Program-made: the position numbers and the translations under genes
The notes under the pieces: generated by a model
Database searches by the model: none
Told to the model about the DNA's origin: nothing
Seen by the model: only the letters and a program-made list of their open reading frames with translations
Assembly: GCA_039583875.1 (NCBI GenBank)
Contig: CM077150.1
Coordinates: 47,258,261 to 47,322,260, forward strand
Length of the DNA stretch: 64,000 bases
Origin: Platanthera guangdongensis
Taxonomy: Eukaryota > Streptophyta > Magnoliopsida > Asparagales > Orchidaceae
Reading direction: 5' to 3'
Shown: one piece after another, positions 32,950 to 42,839 of the stretch
How positions within the stretch are numbered: position 1 is the first letter of the stretch
How the letters are laid out: every line of letters begins with the position of its first letter

Positions 32950-34986
32950 ATGGGTTCAACAGAGAATCATAAGGAACTTGGATCCATGAAGTTGCCCATT
33001 TGCAGAAAAGATATTTTTGGCATCTGGAAAGAAAGGGTGAGACTGTTTATGGAAGCCTCAGACCCTAGAATATATATCATAGTTAAAGAAGGGCCATATG
33101 TGCCTATGAAGGTATCTGTGTTAGATGCAAATCAGAGAACATCAAAAGACTTTTCTGAAATGACCAAGGATGAAATTATTCTGGCCACCATTTATAAAAG
33201 GGCCCAGAATATCATTGTGAGTGCCATAGATGATGCTACATTTCAGAACTTGATACACTGCAAGACATCTAAGGAGATGTGGGATACTCTGATAGTGTAC
33301 ATGGAGGGTTCTGAAGAATTTAGGCAGGACAGAAAGTCTTTGTTAAACCAGGAATATGAAAGTTTCAGGCAAGGCAGGTCTGATAGTATAACAGAATGCT
33401 ATAAGAAATTCTATAGGATAGTTAATGAGTTAATGTCCTATGGAAGATATTTCAGCAATTATGAGCTGAATGATAAGTTCTTGAGGTCCCTAACAAAGGA
33501 CTGGGACACCAAGATCTGTGCCATAAGGGAAATGACCAAGTTAGCAGATATTCCTCCTCCAACATTATTTGGAAAGCTGTTGTCCTATGAGATGCAGTTG
33601 ATGGTAAGGAAAGAAGAGGAGAAGACTACCAGAAGTGAGCATAAAGAAAGAGCAGTGGCATTCAAGACAGAAGCCACTAGAAAATACAAAAGTAAGTCTC
33701 CATCTCCACCTCCAAAGATTGCTGAGACTGAGTCAGATGATTCAGAAAGCAGAAAGTCTGAAAGCAGTGAGAGTGATGAGGACTTTGCAGCTTTCACAAG
33801 ACACTTTCAGAAGTTTCTTAAGAAGAAACAGTGGAGGTCAAAGCCATCCACTTCATAGGGAAAAGATGACTATTATCAGAACAAGAAGTCATCAAAGAAA
33901 GACAGGAGAAAGCCCAAGTCAAGCAAAGCAACTTTATCAAAAATTGTATGTTATTGCTGTAACAGATAAGGACATGTTGTTGCTGACTATCCAGAGAAAA
34001 GGAAAGAGTCTAATGATAAGAAGAAGATTCAAACCAAGAGCAAAAAGGAAAGGTCCTTTGTTGCCAAGAAGGACAAAAGCCTGTCAGACATATCATCTTC
34101 AGAAACTGATTCAGAAGCAGAAGCTTACATTGGACTGTTTGCTGAAGAAGAAGAAGAGGAGTTCATCCAGTTAATGAACTCTATATATGAGCAAGAGGAC
34201 AATCAGTGCAAAAGACTGATGGCCTTAACAGAAGGTGACAAAATCCAGGATTAGCCTGGACCTAGTCAGGTACAAAATTATTCTTTAAGTTCAATTTCTA
34301 GTGCTAGTTCAGATTCAGTTACATCAGCATCAAGTGATGCCAGTGGATCTGAATCTGAAGGGGATGTTCATCAGTTAATTGATGAATATAGAGTTCTATT
34401 GCAAGCTTTTAAGAAAAGCAAATCCTTGGCCAAGAGTCAGGCAAAGGAGATTGCAAGTCTCAAAGTGGCTGCAACTGATTTTGATAAGCTGATTGATCAA
34501 AAGTTAAATGAAATAGCCAGACTGAAGAACATAACTGTTATTCAGATGGGGACTATAACATTCAAGAATGATCAAATCAGAAATCTGAAGATTAGTCTTC
34601 AGAAGGAGAGAGACATTGTTGCAAGGTTTTCTAAACCAAAGTTTGTTCTACCTTTGATAGATGAATTTGTTCATCAAAAAGGTAAAACTGGATTAGGGTT
34701 TACTAAACCTGCTAGGAATGTTCAGTCCAAGTCTAAGGGCAAAGCCCCAGTACTCAACAAGCCTGCTGTAGATAGAACAGCTAGGGTTGTACCTAAGCAA
34801 AGGTACAATAGATTTGAGTGCTGGTGCTGTGGCAAGGTAGGCCACTTTGCCATAGACTGTTGGCACAATTCTAGTGCCAAGATGAGTAGCAAACTGCCTG
34901 TTGGAAGATCTACAGGTAGCTTTGTTAAGAGGAAAACTAACCAGCACCAAGGACCCAAGAATTCTTTGGGTTCTAAGGTCAACTAA
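32950..34986 (+). pseudogene. gag: Element F gag with two zinc knuckles
   Basis: ATG at 32950 (MGSTENHKELGSMKLP) is the best start; the frame is open upstream but without an ATG. Capsid motifs are as in B. The first zinc knuckle (near 33945-33995) has a stop inside it and its last Cys replaced by Tyr. The second, CWCCGKVGHFAIDC (near 34818-34862), is intact. Premature stops: 33856-33858, 33967-33969 and 34252-34254, each at a Gln codon in B. The final UAA at 34984-34986 is in the same frame as pol. Confidence 0.93.
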
Positions 34987-35978
34987 TCTGTTTTGCAGGT
35001 GAGTCCAAGTGGCCATGCCCCAATATGGTACTTGGACAGTGGATGTTCCAGGCACATGACTGGAACTAGGGGATTGCTAAAGGACTTCACATCAATCAAG
35101 GATGGTCCTAAAGTCACCTTTGGTGGTTCTAAAAAAGGAATCATCAAGGGTTTTGGTAACATTTCTAGCAACCTTATAACTATTACTCAAGTGGCTTATA
35201 TTAAAGGTTTGAAACATAACCTTATTAGTATAAGTCAACTGAGTGATTTAAGATATGACATCTCATTTGTCAAAGATGGTTGTCATATCAGGATGACAGA
35301 TGATCAAGAGATCATTCTGACAGGTTATAGAAAGAGAAATGTCTATTGCCTAGACATTATGAGTGAGAACAATGTTTCTCCAGTGTGTCTTGTAGCTGAT
35401 GAGAAAGTCTCTCATTGTGTCAAATGGCACAAGAGACTAGCCCATCTTAACTACAAGATAATTGGCCAACTCTATAGCAAAGAGTTAGTGAGGAATGGTC
35501 CTCAAGTTAAGTATATTAAAGATGGAATATGTTCAGCTTGTCAAAAGGGCAAGCAGACTAGATCCACCTTTAATAGCATTGAAAACAAAGACGCTGTGAG
35601 GTGTTTATACCTCTTGCATATGGAGCTTTTTGGTCCTATGCCAGTTCACAGCCTAGGTAGGAAGGTCTACACATTTGTGGTTGTAGATGACTACTCAAGG
35701 TTTTCCTGGGTGTTCTTCCTTAGACAGAAATCTGAAACACCTAGTATCTTCTATAGTTTTGTCAAACAAATACAGAATGAGTTAGACAGTACAGTGGTCA
35801 AGATAAGAAGTGACCATAGTACTGAATTCCAGTCTGATAGTATGACAAAACTATGTGAAGAATTTGGGATATTTCAGGAATTTTCTTCACCAAGAACACC
35901 TCAGCAAAATGGCATTGCTGAGAGGAAAAATAGAACCTTGATTGAGGCTGGTAGAACCCTATTAAGTGACACATCTCT
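34987..35978 (+). pseudogene. pol: Element F pol, first part (protease to integrase)
   Basis: The frame directly continues gag after UAA and four codons ending in TTGCAG. Protease LDSGCSRHM is near 35034-35060, GAG-pre-integrase with CSACQKGK near 35530-35555, and the integrase core (LHMELFGPMP, RSDHSTEF, PRTPQQNG) runs to 35978. In the first core motif the usual catalytic Asp of LHMDLFG is Glu (near 35621). Element D interrupts at SDTSL. Confidence 0.95.
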
Positions 35979-36044
35979 TGTAACGCCCCGAATTTTGTGT
36001 GTGAGTCGGTCGCGGAAAAAAGAGTTTTTGGTGCCTGTAGGGGT

Positions 36045-36390
36045 ACACGGCCTAGGACACGGGCGTGTCCAAGGCCGTGTCTGGCTGGTGATTTTTGGCC
36101 GTTTCCAACCCGAGAAGGACACGGCCAGGAACACGGCCGGATGACACGGGCGTGTCATCCGACACGGGCGTGTGCCAACCCGTGTCCCTACCCGTGTCCT
36201 GATGGGTCGTGTCCGTTGCCGTGGCGGTTATGCATGACACGCCCACGAACACGGGCGTGTCGAGGAACCCGACACGGGCGTGTCAGGTCAGACACGGGCG
36301 TGTCTTGGCCCGTGTGCATTTCTCAGTTCGACGATCGTGCCTTGATCGAGGCACACGGCCTTGGACACGGCCGTGTGCCAAGCCGAGTGC
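36045..36390. repeat. GACACGGGCGTGTC palindrome array, D 5' LTR
   Basis: Four exact and at least two one-base variant copies of the 14-mer, plus ACACGGCCGTGT and many GACACG/CGTGTC half-sites, lie in about 350 bp of U3. The 3' LTR copy is at about 42906-43250. Confidence 0.9.
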
Positions 36391-36666
36391 GGCCCAGGTC
36401 TGGGGAATTTTGTGCAGATCCGAGCCGTTCATTTTCTTTAATTAGGATCCAATGGCCCAGATGAGATCCTGCTCTGTTAAGGCCGGGAATAGGGAGTTAT
36501 TCCCTCATTTTTCTCTCCAAAGTTCTCCCCTTCCAAAGTGAGAGAGGAGAGGAAGAAGAAGGAGGTTTCCGGCCGCCGGCGGAGCATCGGAGCACCGTTT
36601 TGAAATCGGAGAGCGGATCCGTGGAGGGAAGGTCATTGCGAAGAGTTCTAACCGCGTAGTTTTTCC

Positions 36667-36690
36667 ATGGCGCCAAAACGGACTACAAGG
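36667..36690 (+). CDS. gag: Element D gag exon 1, inside the 5' LTR (proposed)
   Basis: Eight codons (ATG then APKRTTR) in a fair start context (CCATGGC) end exactly at a GTAACG donor (36691). Unspliced, the frame stops after 16 codons. Spliced to the acceptor at 38176-38177 it enters the gag frame in phase 0, where the downstream open frame begins at 38178 with no ATG of its own before about 38280. The eight codons are repeated in C's LTRs with synonymous and conservative changes, which suggests coding constraint. The proposal rests on sequence logic only; there is no transcript evidence. Confidence 0.6.
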
Positions 36691-38177
36691 GTAACGATTC
36701 TCAACTCGAGCGCTTGAATCTCTTTCTTTCTGCATAGGGAATCCCGCTCCCGCGAGTATGCGGTGAGTGCGTGGTGTTCCTTGGGGTTGACAGGAATAGT
36801 CCCCCTTGTGTTGCATGTAGAGCCCGGAATCGTAAGTACGGGCATAGGCATTGTGTGTGAAGCCTACCCGGACGTGTTTTGTCTGGATCGGTGATGTTGC
36901 ATTTGATATGGTTTTGCCGGAGAAGACTCCGTGCTTTGGATTTTTTGGGTTTCCATGCGGTAGATTGCAGCAGGGATCCTTGAAGGTTAGCTTCAAGGCG
37001 CACCCGGAAAATTGAGCGGAAACGTGTTCTGCTAAATTGGCGGTCTGGGAACCGGCCTTGATCATAACTGGGTTATGAGACTGTTTTGGAAAATTTGGGA
37101 TCCGAGAGAAGCTTGGCCCGCGCAAAGTTCCTTAAATTGGACATGCGGTGTGAGCAACGGGCAAGTGGAATTGGACCTAGGCTATGTGGTTCGGTGCGAG
37201 AGACCCGAAGACGGGGACTGGCCGTTGGCATAGTCGGAGCCTTAGACGGTGGTCAGAAAGGCTAAATGCTCACATGTTGTTGCCATCCTAGGGATGGTGG
37301 TGAATGCACTGATTTGTCAGGGTTCACCATGAATGTGCCCTGAGTGCACGGGGTGTTTGGCCGTGCGAGCCTACGCCTGTGGCGAATTATAATTGCGATA
37401 TATATATTGTTGGGCTAATGTTTTGCAGGGAAAGAGCACCGCCGTCCCGAGTAAGGGGCGGGGTCGTTATAATTTGGTCGGCTTTTAGCTGACCGTTGCT
37501 TTATTTGCCACCGTGCGGTGGTATGTGCTTGCAGGTGCTGCGGAGCCGAGCGCCAAATAGCGGGTTGGAGCCCATGTTGCTGTGCTGGCCCTAGAAGGCC
37601 GTAGAATAGCTGTTTTTATATATTTCATGTGTGGCCGGCCTGCGAGCCGATGTATGTAAAACACTATTTATGAAGTGAACATTTGTAAGGCCTTAAGGCC
37701 ATGTACCCGTTTCTGTGTATTTGAGTTTTCATTCCTATTGTTGTAGCTGTGGACATTCATATTGATGGATTTATTTTTTGGGTTCTTTCAACTTTAAAAA
37801 TCTTCTGCTAGAATGCTCTGTGATTAGGACGAGTAGTCTTAATTAGATGGTTTGATTTATTCATTTAGTAACCCTTCCGACTGTCTGTGGTATATGGCGT
37901 CGGGTTCCAGCTGGACCTTCTGTTATATGTCATGCGACGGATGGGGGTGTTACAATTTGGTATCAGACTTCTGGTTACGATCAAGCTTAAATGAATTCGT
38001 GGGCGAATTCTTTTAAGGGGTGGTGAGCACATGTGTGCGTCATCGTTATAACATTAAAAAGAACCCATGAATGTCCACTTAGGAATGAAAATACACTTGT
38101 TTTGTGGAACCTGAGTGTTCCAATGATTGCTTTTAGCAATTTGTTTGTCGTCTAATCGTGTGTCTTTGCTATTATAG
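36691..38177 (+). other. Element D proposed intron 1, spanning U5, PBS and leader
   Basis: Donor AGG/GTAACG and acceptor TTTGCTATTATAG/GCA. The 1487-nt segment includes the rest of the 5' LTR, the PBS at 37958 and the leader. The in-frame TAG at 38175-38177 that blocks upstream extension of gag is itself the acceptor. A spliced RNA would encode Gag but could not be primed by tRNA. Confidence 0.55.
37958..37967 (+). other. Element D primer-binding site
   Basis: TGGTATCAGA, three bases after the 5' LTR, matches the initiator-Met tRNA PBS over ten bases and then diverges (CTTCTGG). Confidence 0.85.
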
Positions 38178-39321
38178 GCAGCTAGGAGCGGTGCTGGTCA
38201 GTCAGAGCGTCCGCAATCAGCGGAAAGTAGTGCACCAAGGGACGTGCCTGCTACACCTCCTTCAGCGGAAACCATCAGGATGGTGGCTGAAGCCGTGTTC
38301 GCAATGATAAATGCCCAACCTGCAGGGCAAATGCATCGCGCACCTCCTGCCGATGAGCAAGAACCGGTTAGGGCGGCAGAGCCGAGAGTGGTGGAACGCA
38401 CAGCAGTTGAGTTAGTAGAGCCGAGGAGAACTACGGAGCGGCAGCTAAAGCACGTGATGGGCTTTAATCCTCCGAGGTTTAATGGGGTTGGAACGCCAAC
38501 TCAAGCTGAGGACTGGCTTTCTTCCATAAAGAGGGTGTTGACGGCCACAATGACTGAGGAGTGGCAGAAGACCACCATAGCGACTTTTCTTTTGGAAGGT
38601 GAGGCGAGGCTGTGGTGGGACGAGTTGGAGTTTCATCTTCTAGTGGGAAGGCAACTTGCGGATGTGCCGATAGAAGAATTTTCAAGATTGTTCCTAGCCA
38701 GATTTGTACCTTCTGCTCAGAGGTTGGAGATGGAGAATCAATTTCTTGGGTTGACTCAGGGATCCAGAAGCGTGGACGAATATCTGCATGAGTTCACACG
38801 GTTGGGTCGTTATGCTGGTGCTATGTTTTCAGAAGAAGAGAGGAAGACCAACCGATTCTATGAGGGTCTTCGTGGCGATTTACAGTTACTCCTTGCTGGG
38901 CCTAAGGCGCAGGGCTTCCTAGCCTTGGTCAATTCGGCCCGATCGTTGGAAAAGGTTGCGAAGAAAGTTCAAGAGAAGAGGGACCCAGGAGAAAGGAAGA
39001 CCGAGTTCAAGGTGCCAAGTCACAAGACAGGTTTCCGCAGATGGAACAAGAAGCGGAGGACTTCAAACTCAGCCCCTTCGGCTGATACATCGGGGGCAAC
39101 TACGAGTCGAGTCCCCGGGGCTTGCTACAACTGCGGGAAGATGGGGCATTTTGCTCGGGAGTGTTGGAGCGGACGCCCAAAGTCCGAGAGGAGACCTGGA
39201 GCGACTTATGAGGAGAAAGGGAAGGCGGTGGAGTCAACCGCATCCCATCATGCTCCAGCCCAGCCTAGAGTCTACAACCTTGGTCTACAGGAGGCCATAA
39301 AGCAAGCAGACGTGGTGACAG
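38178..39321 (+). CDS. gag: Element D gag (exon 2)
   Basis: An open frame of about 380 codons. After a short acidic/Pro-rich N-region comes the gypsy capsid domain ([49 protein letters not shown], about 38490-38830), a basic linker and one CCHC knuckle [14 protein letters not shown] (near 39122-39165). Without exon 1 the first ATG would be near 38280, yet the upstream codons are conserved in C (AGQSE). The frame reads on from 39322 for two codons to TAA at 39330-39332. Gag would form the virus-like particle in the cytoplasm. The frame is uninterrupted. Confidence 0.92.
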
Positions 39322-39398
39322 GTATGAGTTAAATTATAGTGGTTTAACTTTTATAGTTGTTACTTTTGTACTTGTTAGCTTACGTTTGTTAGTGCTAG
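39322..39398 (+). other. Element D proposed intron 2 between gag and protease (77 nt)
   Basis: Donor ACAG/GTATGAGT and acceptor GTGCTAG/GC enclose 77 T-rich bases. Removing them builds a Gly codon across the junction and shifts gag (frame 0) into the pol frame (frame 2). The fused order then runs straight from DVVTG into the protease (FDTGASHSF). 77 is not a multiple of three, so retention ends translation at 39330-39332, giving Gag alone. Confidence 0.6.
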
Positions 39399-42300
39399 GC
39401 TTTGTGTTGATCTTTGGGTTTCCGGCGAGAGCCCTTTTTGATACGGGAGCATCACATTCCTTCTTGTCTGAAAAGTTTATATCGCGCATCGGAGTTCCGT
39501 TCTCGATGGCAGAAAACAAGTTGGATGTGTTGTTGCCTAATGGGTGCTCAATGCGTGCGGATAGGATCTGTGTTGTAAAGATTCGGATTGGAGACCGGGA
39601 GTTTGATTTGCGGGCGTTGGTTCTACCATTAGTGGAGTTCGATGTAATCTTCGTTATGGATTGGCTCTCGGAGCAGAGTGCATGCATTGATTGCAACCGT
39701 AAAGAAGTCAAGTTGGGTCTGGACACTGATCGGGAGACTACTTTTGCGGGCATGAAGGGGTCAGGGAAAGTTCTGATGTCGGCCCTTCAGATGTTCAAGG
39801 CAGTTCGGTCTGGGGCAGAACTATATGTCACTCTAGTGCAGACTTCGACGCCTAAACCTAGTTTGGGCAACATCCCAGTTGTGTCCGAGTATCCTGATGT
39901 GTTTCCAGATGATCTCCCAGGAGCCCCTCCTCAGCGGGAGATAGACTTTACTATAGAGCTGGTACCGGGTGCCAAACCGGTGTCACGCTCCCCCTATCGG
40001 ATAGCCCCAAGAGAAATGGCAGAATTGAAGGTGCAACTGCAGGAGTTGCTAGAGCAAGGTTATGTGCGTCCAAGTTCGTCGCCTTGGAGCGCACCAGTTC
40101 TCTTTGTTAAGAAGAAAGATGGGAGCTTGCGGCTTTGTATCGATTATCGGGAATTGAACAAACTTACGGAGAAGAACAAATATCCAATCCCGAGGATTGA
40201 CGATCTATTTGATCAGTTGGTTGGGTCAACTGTATATTCGAAGTTAGATTTGAAGTCTGGTTACTATCAATTGAGGATAAGGGAGAGCGACATTCCAAAG
40301 ACAGCATTCAGTACGCGGTTTGGGCATTTCGAGTTCACAGTCATGCCGTTTGGGTTGACGAATGCTCCATCCGTGTTTATGGATCTGATGAATAGGACGT
40401 TCAGAGAATACTTGGATCAGTTCGTGATAGTATTTATTGATGATATCCTGGTATATTCGCGGTGCGAGGAGGACCACTACAAGCATTTACACATGGTGTT
40501 GGAAACATTGAGGAAAAGTCAGTTATATGCAAAGTTCTCCAAGTGTGAATTCTGGTTATCCTCGATAGCGTTCCTTGGTCATGTTGTCAGTGGAGAAGGA
40601 ATAGCTGTGGATCCAGCGAAGATAGTGGCGATACGGGAGTGGCCTACTTTGACTACAGTGGCAGAGGTCCGGAGTTTTCTGGGGCTTGCTGGCTACTACA
40701 GGCGCTTCGTAGAGAACTTCTCGCGGATAGCACTACCACTCACGACGTTGACAAGGAAGGATCAGAAGTTTGTGTGGTCTTCGGAGTGCGAACAGGCGTT
40801 TGTAGAGTTGAAGAGGCGGTTAACCACGGCGCCTATTTTATGTTCGCCAAGTGGAACCGAAGGGTTCGAGATTTATAGTGATGCTTCAGGCAGTGGTTTG
40901 GGCTGTGTTCTGCTACAGCATGGGAGAGTGATAGCTTATGGTTCACGACAATTGAAGGTTCACGAGAGGAATTATCCGGTCCACGACTTAGAGTTAGCGG
41001 CCGTGATTTTTGCTCTAAAGCTTTGGAGGCACTATCTGTACGGTGTGAAGGTAGATATTTACACCGATCATAAGAGTCTGAAGTACCTATTGGACCAAAA
41101 GGATCTGAACATGAGGCAGAGGAGGTGGATGGAGTTCTTAGGGGACTACACCTTCAAGATTCACTATGTGCCTGGGAAGGGAAATGTAGTGGCGGATGCG
41201 TTGAGTCGTAAGATTCCCGCACAAGCCAACTGGTTATCAGTGCATGATAAGAGATTGGTCCAAGAGTTGGAGGCATTGGAGATATCTTGTGTTGACAAGC
41301 AGTCTAGTGCCGAGGCGAAACTGTTTTGGACAGAGGTGCAGTGTGACCTAGCGGATAGAGTTCGGCGGGCTTTGGTTCAGGATGGCAGCATGAAGCAAAT
41401 ACTAGATGGATCTTTGGATGGGTCAAATTCCCAGTTCGTGGTTGAAGATGGGTTGCTAAGGAAGGACGGTCGTCTATGCGTTCCTAGTGCGGATGATATT
41501 CGGGAGGAGTTGATGTATGAGGCTCATCATACCAAATACTCAATCCACCCGGGAAGCACGAAGATGTATAGAGACATGAAGAAATTATTCTGGTGGCCGG
41601 GTTTGAAGAAGGATGTGGCGCTTTATGTGGCCAAGTGTCGTACTTGTGCATTAGTGAAGGCGGAATGCCAGAAGCCCGGAGGTTTCTTGAAATCACTTCC
41701 TATCCTAGAATGGAAGTTTGACGATATATCTATGGATTTTGTGCACGGTTTGCCGAAGTCGCAGAAAGGAAATGACGCCATTTGGGTGGTCGTAGATAGA
41801 TTGACAAAGGTGTCGCACTTTATCCCAATGAGAAAGGAAGATCCAGTAGAAAGGTTAGCCAAACTCTACGTGGATAATATTGTACGACTGCATGGTGTGC
41901 CTCGCAGTATTGTTAGTGATCGTGATGGACGCTTCACGTCAAATGACTGGAGGTTGGTGCATGGTCTGTTGGGTACTAAGCTAAAGTTCAGCACAGCCTT
42001 TCACCCACAGACAGATGGCCAAACCGAGAGAGTCAACAGAACTATGGAGGACATGCTTCGCATGTGCGTCCTAGATTTCGGGAAGCATTGGGAGGATCAC
42101 CTGTACATGGTGGAGTTTGCGTACAACAATAGCTTTCAGGCAAGCATTGGAATGGCGCCTTTCGAAGCTTTGTATGGGAGGAAGTGCCGTACGCCGTTGT
42201 CTTGGTTGGAGGCAGGCGAATCAAAGTTGTATAAACGTCAAGCGGTGGAAGATGCCACTTCAATGATACGGACAATTCAGGAAAGGCTGAAGATTGCTCA

Positions 42301-42785
42301 GGATAGACAGTCAAAGTACTACAATGCCAAACATAGAAATGTGGAGTTCAACGTTGGTGACATGGTATATTTAAAAAATCAAGCCGTTCAAGGGTGTATC
42401 GCGGGTTCGACGCTTGAAGAAGCTGAGTCCGAGATACCTTGGACCATTTGAAATCCTGGAGCGTGTTGGCGAGGCGGCGTATAGATTAAAGCTGTCGACG
42501 GAGTTGAGTGGGCTGCATGACGTATTCCACGTATCGGTGTTGCGTAAGGCAGTTCAAGAGGCTTCGCAGATCATTGCAGACGATCAGGTACCGGTTGATT
42601 ATGAGTTAACAACAAGGGTCAGACCAGTACGAATTGAAGATGTTGCAGTCAAACGACTCCGCAACAAGGAGGTCAGAATGGTTAAAGTCCGTTGGGATAA
42701 TTGCGGACGTGAGGAACTTTCTTGGGAGCGAGAGCAAGCTATGTTGGAGGAATATCCCGAGTTATTCCACTCAGGTATCATTTAG
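39399..42785 (+). CDS. pol: Element D pol: PR-RT-RH-INT plus chromodomain-like end (one frameshift)
   Basis: In order: protease FDTGASHSF (about 39437), RT (CIDYRELN near 40140; catalytic FIDD at about 40433-40444), RNase H ([10 protein letters not shown] near 40875; [10 protein letters not shown] near 41061), integrase zinc finger (H..H and CRTC, 41523-41650), catalytic core with Asp in [10 protein letters not shown] (about 41710), SDRDGRF (about 41917) and the [15 protein letters not shown]lu motif (about 42000), then [11 protein letters not shown] and a C-terminal segment ([16 protein letters not shown], about 42680) typical of the chromodomain-like tail of Tekay/Del elements. An extra A in the A6 run 42373-42378 shifts frame; the old frame then ends at 42451 and the correct frame continues to TAG at 42783-42785. 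Confidence 0.95.
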
Positions 42786-42828
42786 CTTTTGTGTACCTTT
42801 GCTTAATTTCGGGACGAAATTCCTTAAG

Positions 42829-42839
42829 TGGGGGAGATT
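42829..42839 (+). other. Element D polypurine tract
   Basis: GTGGGGGAGATT directly precedes the 3' LTR at 42840. The preceding CGGGACGAAATT motif is shared with C. Confidence 0.85.

Larger units (their letters stand above)
35979..37954 (+). repeat. Element D 5' LTR (1976 bp)
   Basis: TGTAACG...TGTTACA. It contains the palindrome array (36045-36390), a weak TATA-equivalent TGTTAAGG near 36475 (TGTTATAAGG in C), the gag-start exon at 36667-36690 with donor GTAACG, and a long U5. Overlapping open frames here are artefacts of the array. Confidence 0.95.

Noticed and set aside
35997..36464. Open frames rich in ACPRPC/HGRV in the D and C LTRs
   Set aside because: These are products of the GACACGGGCGTGTC array; overlapping frames on both strands lie upstream of the expected transcription start.
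42366..42380. TTTAAAAAA near the D pol frame break as a programmed -1 frameshift site
   Set aside because: The heptamer phase fits a -1 site, but the downstream frame needs +1; a -1 shift soon meets a stop. A one-base homopolymer insertion explains it better.
39386..42785. Integrated plant pararetrovirus (Caulimoviridae)
   Set aside because: An integrase, LTRs and target duplications are present and there is no movement-protein region, so it is a Ty3/gypsy retrotransposon.
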